This document shows, one piece after another, positions 17,184 through 25,839 of a DNA stretch of 64,000 nucleotides (position 1 is its first letter; each line of letters starts with the position of its first letter). Source of the DNA: Paraburkholderia rhizosphaerae. Its GTDB lineage: Bacteria; Pseudomonadota; Gammaproteobacteria; Burkholderiales; Burkholderiaceae. The stretch covers positions 124,001 to 188,000 of the forward strand of contig NZ_SORE01000007.1 in assembly GCF_004366595.1 (NCBI RefSeq), in the 5' to 3' direction. The position numbers were made by a program, and so were the translations under genes. The notes beneath the pieces were generated by a model. That model was not told where the DNA came from. It did not search any database and saw only the letters and a list, made by a program, of their open reading frames with translations.

Positions 17184-18785
17184 ATGAGACGACTTTATAC
17201 AATGATCAGGGCCGGTGTGGCGGTCGCCGCGTTGTTTGGCGCAGCCGGCGCGTGCGCACAGATGACCGCACCCGCGAGCGCGAATGCAACCGCAAATCCA
17301 CCCGCGAGCGCACCTGCGAGCGCGCGCACGGCTAGCGCGGCTTTCGGGTTGCCTGACATTCCGTTGCGCGGCTTGCCGACCGGACGCCCGGTGAAGAAAC
17401 AAACCCTGACGCCCGCCCAGTTCACCACGCTGCTGCAACAGGCATCGCCCGCGCTGCTGCAACTGGCCGGCACGCCGAAGTGCACGGTCAGCATCTATTC
17501 GGTCGGCTATAACACCATCGGCGGCCGCCACGAGCCGACGACCGCCGCCACCGCGGTGATGGTGCCATCCGGTTCAGGCGCCGGCTGCTCGGACACACAC
17601 TCCGTCGTGCTGATCGCGCACGGCACGTCCGTCGACAGGAATTATGACCTTTCGAGCCTGACTGGCGACATCAACGGACAAAACGAAGGCCTCAGTTCGG
17701 CGGCGATCTTCGCCGCACAAGGCATGACGGTCGTCATACCGAACTACGCGGGCTATGCCGGCTCATCGCTGAACTACGCGCCGTTCCTGGACGCCGACCA
17801 GCAATCCGCGGATATGATCGACGCGCTGCGCGCCGCGCGGCTTTCGCTTCCGGTCGTGCTGCGCGACAGTGTGCTTGGAAAACTGTTTATAACTGGATAC
17901 TCGCAGGGCGGATATGTTGCGATGGCCACGCTGCGCGCGATGCAACGTTTGCCGCTCGAGTTTCATCCGATAGCCGCGGCGACAGGCAGTGGCCCGTATG
18001 CGCTATCGGATCTGATCGACCGGGAAATCGACGGTGCGCCGAGCGCGCTTGCGCCGCTGCTGTTCGATCTGGTGGTCAATAGCTGGCAGCAGTCGTACGG
18101 CAATATCTATCGGCAGCCGACCGATACGTTCGCTACGCAATACGCGGCGAGCGCACCTGGCCTCTTCCCCGGAACGGTGCCGCAAAACACGCTGTTCGCG
18201 CAGAATGTGATCCCGCAAAACGCGCTGTTTCAAACCGGTTCGATGCCGCCGCCCGATTTGTCGAACCCCGACACCAAAGTGGTCGTGCAGGCTGGCTTTG
18301 CACCGCAGAACTTCTTCCTGAGCACGAATTTCCGCGAGCAACTTGCCGCCGATGTTGCCGCCAATCCGTGCAGTAATGCGACGACCGGTCAACATATCGC
18401 GAACTGCACGCCGACCACCGGCCTGCGTCAGGATGCGCTGCGTAACGACCTGCTCGATTTCAAGCCTGATGTGCCGCTGCAAATGTGCGGCGCGCATTCG
18501 GACAGCCTTGTGTACTTCTTCAATACGCAGATCGCCGCGCAGTTCTTCCAGCAGGAAGGCGTGCCGGCGTCGAAGCTTAACGTGATCGATGTGGACCCGG
18601 GCACCGCGGCGCCGTCCGGTCCGTTTGCTGCGCTGCAGGCCGGGTTCGTTGCGGCGCGCGCAAGCGAAGCCGCGCAATTGGGCAATTCGCCGGGCGCAGC
18701 GCTGGAACTCGCCGAGGACGTGCATACGCTCGCGGCGCCGTTCTGTGTGATCGGCGCGCGCAGCTTCTTTCAGAGCTTCAGGTAA
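17184..18785 (+). CDS. Secreted alpha/beta hydrolase (lipase/esterase-like)
   Basis: 533 residues. A Sec signal peptide (about 1-26, ending AGACA) is followed by an Ala/Pro/Ser/Thr low-complexity linker (residues 28-52). The alpha/beta core has VVLIAHGTSVDRNYDL (oxyanion region) and nucleophile LFITGYSQGGYVAM (Ser240), as in secretory lipases of the LIP type; the acid probably lies in MCGAHSDSLVYF and the histidine in AEDVHTLAAPFC near the C-terminus. GGAG precedes the ATG. Periplasmic or extracellular action is predicted. It stands alone and is divergent from the cytoplasmic hydrolase. Confidence 0.88.
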   Translation: MRRLYTMIRAGVAVAALFGAAGACAQMTAPASANATANPPASAPASARTASAAFGLPDIPLRGLPTGRPVKKQTLTPAQFTTLLQQASPALLQLAGTPKCTVSIYSVGYNTIGGRHEPTTAATAVMVPSGSGAGCSDTHSVVLIAHGTSVDRNYDLSSLTGDINGQNEGLSSAAIFAAQGMTVVIPNYAGYAGSSLNYAPFLDADQQSADMIDALRAARLSLPVVLRDSVLGKLFITGYSQGGYVAMATLRAMQRLPLEFHPIAAATGSGPYALSDLIDREIDGAPSALAPLLFDLVVNSWQQSYGNIYRQPTDTFATQYAASAPGLFPGTVPQNTLFAQNVIPQNALFQTGSMPPPDLSNPDTKVVVQAGFAPQNFFLSTNFREQLAADVAANPCSNATTGQHIANCTPTTGLRQDALRNDLLDFKPDVPLQMCGAHSDSLVYFFNTQIAAQFFQQEGVPASKLNVIDVDPGTAAPSGPFAALQAGFVAARASEAAQLGNSPGAALELAEDVHTLAAPFCVIGARSFFQSFR

Positions 18786-18852
18786 GCGTGCTGGCGCCGC
18801 AAGCGCGTAAGTCAGTGGATGGACTCATCGCGCTTGCGACGCGTGCCGCCGA

Positions 18853-18873
18853 TTCGATCCTTATTGGATCGAA
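18853..18873. repeat. Hairpin between convergent genes
   Basis: TTCGATCC, a 5-nt TTATT loop and GGATCGAA make a perfect 8-bp stem between the lipase and peroxiredoxin stop codons. There is no T-tract on either side, so terminator function is only possible. Confidence 0.35.
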
Positions 18874-18924
18874 GCCGGATCGCGTCGACGGCGCGCTTCA
18901 CTCGCGAACGCCAGGCGCAGCGTG

Positions 18925-19578
18925 TTACTTGGGCTGCGCAACATAGCGCAAATACGGCTTCAACGTCTTGAAGCCTTGCGGATATTTCTTGTTGGCGTCC
19001 GCATCCGATACCGACGTTGGAATGATCACATCGTCGCCCGGCTTCCAGTTCACCGGCGTCGCAACAGCATGCTTTGCGTTGAGTTGCAGCGAATCGAGCA
19101 GGCGCATCACTTCGTCGAAATTGCGGCCCGCGCTCATCGGGTACACCAGCATCGCTTTCACCTTCTTGTCCGGTCCGATCAGGAACACCGAACGTACCGT
19201 CGCGTTGTCGGCCGCGGTACGCGTGCCGCCGCTCGCGTTCGGATGAATCATGTCGTATAGCTTGGCAACGCTCAGATCCGAGTCGCCGATCAACGGGTAG
19301 TTGACCGCATGGCCCTGGGTTTCCTCGATATCTTTCACCCATTTCTCGTGATCGGTCACCGGGTCGATGCTCAGACCGATAATTTTCGTGTTGCGTTTGT
19401 CAAACTCGGACTTGAGGCCAGCCATGTAGCCCAGTTCGGTCGTGCAGACAGGGGTGAAATCCTTCGGATGGGAAAACAGGATCGCCCATTTGTCGCCTAT
19501 CCAGTCGTGAAACCGGATCGTCCCTTCGGTGGTCTCGGCAGTGAAATCGGGCGCTTCTTCTCCTAGACGAATCGACAT
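18925..19578 (-). CDS. 1-Cys peroxiredoxin (Prx6 family)
   Basis: 217-residue thiol peroxidase that reduces peroxides. The peroxidatic cysteine is Cys45 in HPKDFTPVCTTEL, with partner residues Thr42 and an arginine downstream. The C-terminal extension (VNWKPGDDVIIPTSVSD) and total length place it in the Prx6 group, not AhpC; no resolving cysteine is evident. The start at 19578 (MSIRLGEEAPDF) has GGAG nine bases upstream; longer in-frame extension to 19731 is not protein-like. Likely cytosolic. No OxyR site was recognised by eye. Confidence 0.95.
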   Translation of the reverse strand: MSIRLGEEAPDFTAETTEGTIRFHDWIGDKWAILFSHPKDFTPVCTTELGYMAGLKSEFDKRNTKIIGLSIDPVTDHEKWVKDIEETQGHAVNYPLIGDSDLSVAKLYDMIHPNASGGTRTAADNATVRSVFLIGPDKKVKAMLVYPMSAGRNFDEVMRLLDSLQLNAKHAVATPVNWKPGDDVIIPTSVSDADANKKYPQGFKTLKPYLRYVAQPK

Positions 19579-19772
19579 TTGGCAGTCTCCATGGTTAGGC
19601 GCGTCAAGGGTGCTTCGGCCGTGGACGCGAACGGCGAATGAGGCTGCTTGAATTGTAGTCAGCGAACAGGCGACCGTTTCACGCGCAGTGCGGTGTTTGT
19701 GCGGAAATTTATCGTTCGTGAGCGTCGGCAATAGCCGTCACTTCCGACGAAATGGATTGCCGCAATGCAACG

Positions 19773-19819
19773 AGGCGGTGCGCATCATTCGATGTGGTTT
19801 GAATGATGCTGCACCGCCT
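19773..19819. repeat. 47-nt imperfect inverted repeat
   Basis: Arms AGGCGGTGC-G-CATCATTC and its near-complement at 19801-19819 pair over about 17 bp with one bulge around a 10-nt loop. It lies 56 bp past the SDR stop codon, in the probable 3' untranslated region, without a U-tract. It may be a stability element or a factor-assisted terminator. Confidence 0.5.
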
Positions 19820-19874
19820 AACGAGGGCCACGCACGATGACGTGTCGCGCCTAAGCCCTCACCTCACCCGCCTT

Positions 19875-20720
19875 TCACGCAAAGTCCGTTGAAACCGCAA
19901 GCGCGTGCCACGTTTCAAGCTCGCTTTCGACCAGGCGATTTTTCGCGTTGATTCTCGCGACGGTGTCAGAGCCAAGCGGCAAGCGCACCGGCGGATTCGT
20001 ACTATCGGCAAGCGTGAGCATGGCCGCCGACAGTTTGCGCGGATCGCCCGGCTGTGCGTGATTCGCGCCCGCGGCGACATCGCGCGTGACACCCACCGTT
20101 TCCGCATAGTCCGCAATGTGCTGCTTCGTCGATACCAGCGAGTTATCGTTCAGGAAGTCGGTACGGAAAAAGCCCGGCTCGACCACCGTCGCGCGCACGC
20201 CGAGCGGCGCAAGTTCGGCGGCGAGCGCTTCAGTCAGGCCTTCGACCGCGAATTTGGTCGCGCCATACACACCCCAACCCTGATACGCGGAATAGCCGCC
20301 GATCGACGAGATATTGATGACGTGGCCGCTACGCTGCTTGCGCATTTGCGGAAGCACCGCGCGCGTGACTGTGAGCAGACCGAACACGTTGGTGTTGAAC
20401 ACCGATTTGACTTCACTGTCGCTCGCCTCTTCGACCGCGCCGAGCAGCCCATAGCCGGCGTTGTTCAGCAGCACGTCGATCCGCGAAAAGCGTGCGACTG
20501 CAGCTTCGACCGCCGCGGCCGCGTCAGCTTCACTGGTGACGTCGAGCTTGACGGCCAGCAGGTTCGGATGATCGCCGAGTTGATCCAGCACCGCCTGCGG
20601 ATTGCGCGCCGTCGCGACGACACGGTCGCCCCGCTGCAGCGCGTCGCGCGCGATCAATGCGCCAAAACCGCGCGATGCGCCCGTGATAAACCACACCTTG
20701 CCTGCATTTGCTTGTGACAT
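19875..20720 (-). CDS. SDR family NAD(P)-dependent oxidoreductase
   Basis: 281-residue classical short-chain dehydrogenase. Nucleotide-binding TGASRGFG (13-20), NNAG (86-89) and catalytic triad Ser139 / Tyr152 / Lys156 (ISSIGGYSAYQGWGVYGATK) are intact. An Arg after the glycine motif (TARNP, about 37-41) suggests NADPH. AAGGAG lies before the ATG. Upstream are a palindrome at 20847-20859 and a tandem GGTGACACGAA repeat (20770-20780 and 20784-20794). Substrate unknown. Confidence 0.94.
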   Translation of the reverse strand: MSQANAGKVWFITGASRGFGALIARDALQRGDRVVATARNPQAVLDQLGDHPNLLAVKLDVTSEADAAAAVEAAVARFSRIDVLLNNAGYGLLGAVEEASDSEVKSVFNTNVFGLLTVTRAVLPQMRKQRSGHVINISSIGGYSAYQGWGVYGATKFAVEGLTEALAAELAPLGVRATVVEPGFFRTDFLNDNSLVSTKQHIADYAETVGVTRDVAAGANHAQPGDPRKLSAAMLTLADSTNPPVRLPLGSDTVARINAKNRLVESELETWHALAVSTDFA

Positions 20721-20846
20721 GATTCGCTCCTTTGAAGGTTAGGGCTTCATGCTTTCGGTACTGCTGCCGGGTGACACGAAGCTGGTGACACGAATAGTAG
20801 GCGTGCACCGATCTTCAAACTAGAGCGATGTAGCTTGAATGATTTT

Positions 20847-20859
20847 CAACCTATGGTTG
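20847..20859. promoter_or_regulatory. Candidate operator upstream of SDR gene
   Basis: CAACC-TAT-GGTTG is a perfect 13-bp palindrome about 127 bp upstream of the SDR start. Nearer the gene, GGTGACACGAA is repeated at 20770 and 20784, 14 bp apart. No regulator gene is adjacent; only the aldo/keto reductase remnant lies beyond. Confidence 0.35.
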
Positions 20860-21009
20860 CTAATTGGTCAGCATGATAACGAGCGTTTTGCAGCGCAGGC
20901 AGCCGCGAGTTCCAGCGGTCTTTGCGCAGCGCGCGATGCGCGCCGCGTTCGTTCGTCTGATGTTTGAAGCGCATCGCGTGTTTCGCGCGCACGGAGTCTG
21001 GTCAGCCGA

Positions 21010-21292
21010 TCAGTTCGGCCCCACCACGTTGTGCGGCACATACGGCGCTTCGAGTGCGGCAATCTCGTCCTGCGTCAGTTCGAGACAGCGCCGCAATCGC
21101 GTCGGTCAGGTGATGCGGCTTCGACGCACCGATGATCGGCGCAGTGACGCCCTGCTTGCGCGCGACCCACGCATGCGCAATCTGCGCACGCGGCACGCCG
21201 CGCGCCTGCGCGACCACGGCCACCGCTTCGACGACTGCACGATCCGCTTCCCCGCCGGCTGGCATCGTACGCGCAAAACGGCTAGCGTAGCG
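21010..21292 (-). pseudogene. Aldo/keto reductase, C-terminal remnant with frameshift
   Basis: The last roughly 95 residues of an aldo/keto reductase are recognisable: RYASRFARTMPAGGEAD, then VPRAQIAHAWVARKQGVT, APIIGASKPHHLTDAIAAL. Then, in another frame, come LELTQDEIAALEAPYVPHN and VVGPN before a TGA at 21010-21012. The frame changes near 21075, where two bases appear to be missing. Upstream of 21292 no reductase sequence (catalytic Tyr/Lys/His, barrel start) is seen, so the N-terminal two thirds are gone. The fragment cannot be functional. Confidence 0.78.
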
Positions 21293-21349
21293 CGACGAAA
21301 CCCGGCGTGACGATAGCTTTGCTTCAAAGGGTTTTCATGCGGCGGCCGA

Positions 21350-22705
21350 TTACGGCGCGCGCGTCGCGTGGCGGACTTTTGCTACCGCCTGCGCGCTGAC
21401 CGCCGGCGCCTGATTGTTCCAGTTGTTGCGCACGAAAGTCAGCACGTCCGCGATCTGCTGATCGGTCAGTATCTGGTGATACGTCGGCATCGGGTAAGGC
21501 GCTGGAACGCCACCAATAACCAGCGGCCCGGTGCCGTTCAGTGTCACATTGATCAGCGAGACCGGATCGGGTTCGAGCACGTTCGGGTTGCCCGCAAGCG
21601 GTGCGAGCCACGGCGCCGCGCCGCGTCCACCCGCGCCATGGCAATGCATGCAGTAGGTCGCATAGGTGTGTGCGCCCGGCTTGCCGGGCAGCGCGGTCAG
21701 CATCATCTTTTCGCCGTCGGGGTGACGCATGTACGGCGACCCATCGTTGTCGCGACCGCCCGGCAGCGACTTGATATAGCGTGCGATAGCACGCGTGTCC
21801 GCATCGCTCAGCATTTGCGTGCTGTTGTTGATCACGTCGGTCATCGAACCGAATGCGGTTGCGTGCGCGTTCGCGCCGGTCCGCAGGAACGTGTTCAGGT
21901 CGTCCTCGCTCCAGCGCCCGAGGCCCGTGTTGTGGTTGCCCGTCAGGTTGGACGCAAACCAGTTTTCAAGCGGCGCGCCGGTGAGAAACGCACGCCCGCT
22001 TTCGTCGAGCGCCTGCTCCTGAAACGCAAAGCCACGTGGCGTATGGCAAGCCCCGCAATGGCCCAGACCCTGCACGAGGTACGCGCCGCGGTTCCACTGC
22101 GCGTCCTTGTCCATTTTCGGCCGATAGCGCGTGCTGTCGAGAAACACGACATTCCACAGTTTCAGCGGCCAGCGCATGTTGAGCGGCCATGGAATGTCCG
22201 TCGCGCGGTTCGCCTGCTTGACCGGCGTCACGCCATGCATGAAGTACGCGTAGAGCGCTTTCATGTCGACGTCACTGATCTTCGCGTACGACGGGTAAGG
22301 CATCGCCGGGTACAACGCGCGACCGTCCGGCGCGACGCCTTCGCGCACCGCGCGCGCGAAATCGGCTTCGGTGTAGCGGCCGATGCCGGTGTCCGGGTCA
22401 GGCGTAATGTTGGTCGAATAGATCCGGCCCATCGGCGTCGTCATCGGCAGGCCACCGGCAAACGGCTTGCCGCGCGGAGCGGAGTGGCACGCGACACAGT
22501 CGCCAGCCTTGGCGAGGTATTCGCCGCGCGCGACGAGCGCCGCATCGGCGCCTGGCCCGGCGGCGTAAGCGCTTGATGCGCCGGCCGTCAATGCGGCCAG
22601 CGCCGCCGCGGCGTGCGATGTATACAAGCGAACGCGGCGTGCACGCACGCGCAGTGCGCGCGGCCACCGGCAGTAAAGGCGCAAACTCCATCCGACTATC
22701 GTCAT
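21350..22705 (-). CDS. Tri-haem cytochrome c, dehydrogenase electron-acceptor subunit
   Basis: 451 residues with three haem c motifs: CVACH (70-74), CGACH (217-221) and CMHCH (352-356), the layout of alcohol/aldehyde dehydrogenase cytochrome subunits (AdhB type). An N-terminal hydrophobic segment ending SSAYAA around residue 49 exports it. GGGAGG before ATG 22705 fixes the start, only 9 bp after the molybdopterin subunit gene. It should take electrons from that enzyme and pass them to ubiquinone or a terminal oxidase at the membrane. Confidence 0.94.
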   Translation of the reverse strand: MTIVGWSLRLYCRWPRALRVRARRVRLYTSHAAAALAALTAGASSAYAAGPGADAALVARGEYLAKAGDCVACHSAPRGKPFAGGLPMTTPMGRIYSTNITPDPDTGIGRYTEADFARAVREGVAPDGRALYPAMPYPSYAKISDVDMKALYAYFMHGVTPVKQANRATDIPWPLNMRWPLKLWNVVFLDSTRYRPKMDKDAQWNRGAYLVQGLGHCGACHTPRGFAFQEQALDESGRAFLTGAPLENWFASNLTGNHNTGLGRWSEDDLNTFLRTGANAHATAFGSMTDVINNSTQMLSDADTRAIARYIKSLPGGRDNDGSPYMRHPDGEKMMLTALPGKPGAHTYATYCMHCHGAGGRGAAPWLAPLAGNPNVLEPDPVSLINVTLNGTGPLVIGGVPAPYPMPTYHQILTDQQIADVLTFVRNNWNNQAPAVSAQAVAKVRHATRAP

Positions 22706-22714
22706 GCTGCCTCC

Positions 22715-24949
22715 CTATGCCGTCTGGCCGGAACGCAACTGATCGCCGACCGGCAACCGCCGCACACGCGTGCCGGTCGCCGCGAAAATCGCATTGGTCA
22801 GCGCCGGAATGACCGCCGACGTGCCCGGTTCGCCGATGCCGCCGGGATCTTCGTCACTCTTGACAATGATCGTTTCGATGCGCGGCGCCTCGTTGATCCG
22901 CATCACGCGATAGTCGGTGAAGTTGGTCTGTTCGACGCGGCCGTCCTTCAGCGTAATCTCGCCCCACAGCGTCGCGGTGATGCCGAAGATCGCGCCGCCC
23001 TCGATTTGCGCCCGAATGGTGTCCGGATTCACGACGTGCCCGCAATCGACCGCGCAGACGATCCGCTCGACGCGCACGTCGCCATCTTTCACGTCGACCT
23101 CGGCGACCATCGAAAAGAAGCTGCCGAATGCGTTCATCACCGCTATCCCGCGCCCTTTGCCTTTTGGCAGCGTGGTGCCCCAACCGGCGGTGCGCGCCGC
23201 GACATCCAGCACGTTGCGTGCGCGCGGCGCTTTTCCGAGCAGCGCGCGACGGTACTCGACCGGATCGGCTTTTGCCTGAAGCGCAAGCTCGTCGATAAAG
23301 CTCTCGACGACGAATGCGCCGCGCGTCGGGCCCACGCCGCGCCAGAATGCGGTCGGCACGCCGCGCGGTTCCTGACGCACATAGTCGATCCGCTGTGCAT
23401 GGATTTCATACGGCAGCATCGCCGCCACTTCGATCACGTCGGGATCGATGCCTTTCTGAAACCATTGCGGATACCAGCGTGCGACGATCGACGAGCCGGT
23501 GATCCGGTGTGTCCACGCGACCGGCTTGCCGTTCGAATCGAGCCCGGCGGACAGACGATCGTAGTAGCACGGACGGAACATATCGTGCTGAATGTCTTCC
23601 TCGCGGCTCCACATCACCTTCAGCGGGCCGTCCACCTGCTTGCCGATGGCCACCGCCTGCGCGGCGACATCCGCTTCGAGCCGGCGGCCGAAGCCGCCGC
23701 CGATCAGAAAGTTGTGCACGATGACTTTTTCGGGCGGCAGCCCGGTTGCCTTTACCGCGACATCGACCACGCGTGTCGGCACCTGCGTGCCGATCCAGAT
23801 CTCGCATTGATCGGCCGTCACATGAACGGTGCAGTTCATCGGCTCCATGGTTGCGTGCGCAAGGAACGGCTGCTGATAAACCGCATCGAGCTTCTGCGCG
23901 GCGTTTTTCAAACCCGCGTCGACGTCGCCGTCGTTGCGCGCGACCGCGCCCTGGTGCTCCGCTGCGCGGCGTAAATCGTCGAACAAAATGGCGGTCGTCA
24001 GTTGCGCATTCGCGCCTTCGTCCCAATCGATCACCAGCGCGCTTGCGCCGCGCTTCGCGGCCCATGTATGGTCGGCGACGACCGCGACCGCACGATCGAG
24101 CTTCACGATCTGCCGCACGCCCGGCTGCGCAAGCGCGACGCGATCGTCGACCCGCGCGAGCTTGCCGCCGATCACCGGGCAGTTGACGACCATCGCGACC
24201 CGCATGCCGGGCTCGCGGACATCGATGCCGAAGCGCGCGACGCCGTTCACCTTTTCAGGCGAATCGAGGCGTTTATGCGGCGTGCCGATCAGCGTGAATG
24301 CCTGCGGCTTTTTCAGCGCGACGGTTTTCATCAGGTCCGCATCGACCGGCAACGCGGCCGCGCGCGATGCGAGTTCGCCATAGCCAAGCGTGCGCCCGCT
24401 CGCGGTATGCGTGACGACCGCGTTGCGCGCGACGCAGCTATCCGGCTCGACCTGCCACTCCTGCGCCGCCGCACGGACCAGCAGCGTGCGCGCAGCGGCG
24501 CCGGCGCGCCGCATCGGCTCCCATGTCGCGCGAATCGACAGGGAGCCGCCGGTGGCCTGCTGGCCGAGCAGCGGGTCCGCGTACAGTTTCGCGTCGGGTG
24601 GCGCGTGCTCGAGTTTCACGCGATCGAGCGGCACTTCGAGCTCTTCGGCAATCAGCATCGGGATCGCGGTGTACACGCCCTGCCCCATCTCGACCTTCGA
24701 CACGACGAGCGCGACCGTCCCGTCCGGATCGATGCGGATAAACGCGTTCGGTGCGAATTCATCGGGCGGCACGTGCAGCGAACCGTCGCCCGAGATCACG
24801 CTGGCCCGCGGCGGGTTGCCATCGCTGCGCGCGTTGAAACTCACGCCAAGCAGCAGCCCGCCGCTCGCCGCGATACCGACACTCAATCCGGCGCGCAGGA
24901 AATCCCGCCGGCTGAAAGCGCGCTCCACGCTGTGCGGCGCGTTACGCAT
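22715..24949 (-). CDS. Molybdopterin-binding aldehyde/isoquinoline oxidoreductase large subunit (IorB-like)
   Basis: 744-residue molybdenum hydroxylase large subunit of the xanthine dehydrogenase superfamily. A twin-arginine signal (SRRDFLRAGLSVG, about residues 13-25) sends the folded enzyme to the periplasm. Cofactor blocks seen are VEMGQGVYTAIPMLIAEEL, IGGGFGRRLEADVAAQA, WRGVGPTRGAFVVESF and the C-terminal GGIGEPGTSAVIPALTNAI containing the active-site glutamate. The ATG at 24949 is one base after the stop of the iron-sulfur subunit gene; an upstream extension overlaps that gene and is rejected. The substrate is probably an aldehyde or N-heteroaromatic compound. Confidence 0.93.
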   Translation of the reverse strand: MRNAPHSVERAFSRRDFLRAGLSVGIAASGGLLLGVSFNARSDGNPPRASVISGDGSLHVPPDEFAPNAFIRIDPDGTVALVVSKVEMGQGVYTAIPMLIAEELEVPLDRVKLEHAPPDAKLYADPLLGQQATGGSLSIRATWEPMRRAGAAARTLLVRAAAQEWQVEPDSCVARNAVVTHTASGRTLGYGELASRAAALPVDADLMKTVALKKPQAFTLIGTPHKRLDSPEKVNGVARFGIDVREPGMRVAMVVNCPVIGGKLARVDDRVALAQPGVRQIVKLDRAVAVVADHTWAAKRGASALVIDWDEGANAQLTTAILFDDLRRAAEHQGAVARNDGDVDAGLKNAAQKLDAVYQQPFLAHATMEPMNCTVHVTADQCEIWIGTQVPTRVVDVAVKATGLPPEKVIVHNFLIGGGFGRRLEADVAAQAVAIGKQVDGPLKVMWSREEDIQHDMFRPCYYDRLSAGLDSNGKPVAWTHRITGSSIVARWYPQWFQKGIDPDVIEVAAMLPYEIHAQRIDYVRQEPRGVPTAFWRGVGPTRGAFVVESFIDELALQAKADPVEYRRALLGKAPRARNVLDVAARTAGWGTTLPKGKGRGIAVMNAFGSFFSMVAEVDVKDGDVRVERIVCAVDCGHVVNPDTIRAQIEGGAIFGITATLWGEITLKDGRVEQTNFTDYRVMRINEAPRIETIIVKSDEDPGGIGEPGTSAVIPALTNAIFAATGTRVRRLPVGDQLRSGQTA

Positions 24950-24950
24950 G

Positions 24951-25406
24951 TCATGCGCCCTTCGCCGCTTGTTTGATCGCCGCGCGAATGCGCACGTAGG
25001 TGCCGCAGCGGCAGATGTTGCCCGCCATCGCGACGTCAATGTCCGCATCGCTCGGCGTGGGATGCGCGGCAAGCAGTGCCGCTGCCGACATGATCTGGCC
25101 GGACTGGCAGTAGCCGCATTGCACGACATCGAGATCCAGCCAGGCCTGCTGCACTTTGCGGCCGGCGGGCGTGTCGCCGATCGCTTCGATCGTCGTCACC
25201 TTGCGCTGGCCGACGGCGGCGATCGGCGTCACGCACGAGCGGATCGGCTGGCCGTCGAGATGCACGGTACACGCGCCGCATTGCGCGATGCCACAGCCGA
25301 ACTTCGTGCCGGTCAGGCCGACGAGATCGCGCAGCACCCATAGCAGCGGCATTTCAGGCGTCGCGTCGACTTGTTGGTCTTGTCCGTTGATGTTGATAGT
25401 GAACAT
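24951..25406 (-). CDS. [2Fe-2S]-binding small subunit of molybdenum oxidoreductase (IorA-like)
   Basis: 151 residues carrying two [2Fe-2S] clusters. The plant-type ferredoxin domain has Cys38, Cys43, Cys46 and Cys58 (CGIAQCGAC...C); the helical domain has Cys97, Cys100, Cys132 and Cys134 (CGYC...CRC). GGGAG precedes the ATG. It is the first gene of a tight operon with the molybdopterin subunit and cytochrome. It has no signal of its own and is probably exported piggy-back on the TAT signal of the large subunit. Confidence 0.95.
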   Translation of the reverse strand: MFTININGQDQQVDATPEMPLLWVLRDLVGLTGTKFGCGIAQCGACTVHLDGQPIRSCVTPIAAVGQRKVTTIEAIGDTPAGRKVQQAWLDLDVVQCGYCQSGQIMSAAALLAAHPTPSDADIDVAMAGNICRCGTYVRIRAAIKQAAKGA

Positions 25407-25552
25407 CGTTGCTCCCGCGTTTGGTCAAGCGCGTTGTGTGGAGTTCCGGTGATGCGTGCGTCGACATCGCGCCGCTCCGCGCGGCGCTGCCGACATCGAA
25501 CAGGTGGATCTTCTATCGGCGCAGCGGCCGCGGTTTGCCGATTCGAACGGAT

Positions 25553-25566
25553 CGTTTCGCGAAACG
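25553..25566. promoter_or_regulatory. 14-bp palindrome, candidate operator
   Basis: CGTTTCGCGAAACG is fully self-complementary and sits in the presumed promoter region of the molybdenum oxidoreductase operon. No regulator gene is adjacent, so the cognate protein is unknown. Confidence 0.35.
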
Positions 25567-25651
25567 TCGTGCGATGCGGACAGGCGATGCGCGTGAAGTC
25601 GTTAGCACATGATAGGCGCGCAACGCGTCATCGGCCAGGAGGAAAATTTGA

Positions 25652-25774
25652 ATGGCTCAGGGTCATGCGCGACGTGGGTCGCGCCGGTCCGCGGCAGAGG
25701 CTACGGAGATAGGCCCTCAAGTGTGCCGCTTACGTGGTGTGTTTCCGCGCGGCCAATACGGGTACGCGCGATAA
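25652..25774 (+). CDS. Possible small protein (40 codons)
   Basis: The ATG at 25652 is preceded by AGGAGG at a 9-nt spacing, one of the best ribosome binding sites in the window. The product is 40 residues, basic and arginine-rich (ARRGSRRSAAEA near the start; GVFPRGQYGYAR at the end). No family is recognised. Arginine-rich character is common in non-coding frames of GC-rich DNA, so the ribosome binding site is the main support. Confidence 0.28.
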   Translation: MAQGHARRGSRRSAAEATEIGPQVCRLRGVFPRGQYGYAR

Positions 25775-25839
25775 ATCTTTGCATCCCGAATGATTGGCGC
25801 ACGGATGTGCGCGACGCGACGCGCACGGGTGCGTCACGG

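Larger units (their letters stand above)
25407..25839. other. 433-bp intergenic stretch upstream of the oxidoreductase operon
   Basis: Contains a 14-bp perfect palindrome CGTTTCGCGAAACG at 25553-25566, about 147 bp before the IorA-like start and a candidate operator. A 40-codon ORF with a strong ribosome binding site lies at 25652-25774. No other coding frame or RNA was recognised. Confidence 0.5.

Noticed and set aside
22613..23974. Long open frame (453 codons) antisense to the molybdopterin subunit gene
   Set aside because: Arg/His-rich composition typical of the reverse strand of GC-rich genes; the sense frame has all family motifs.
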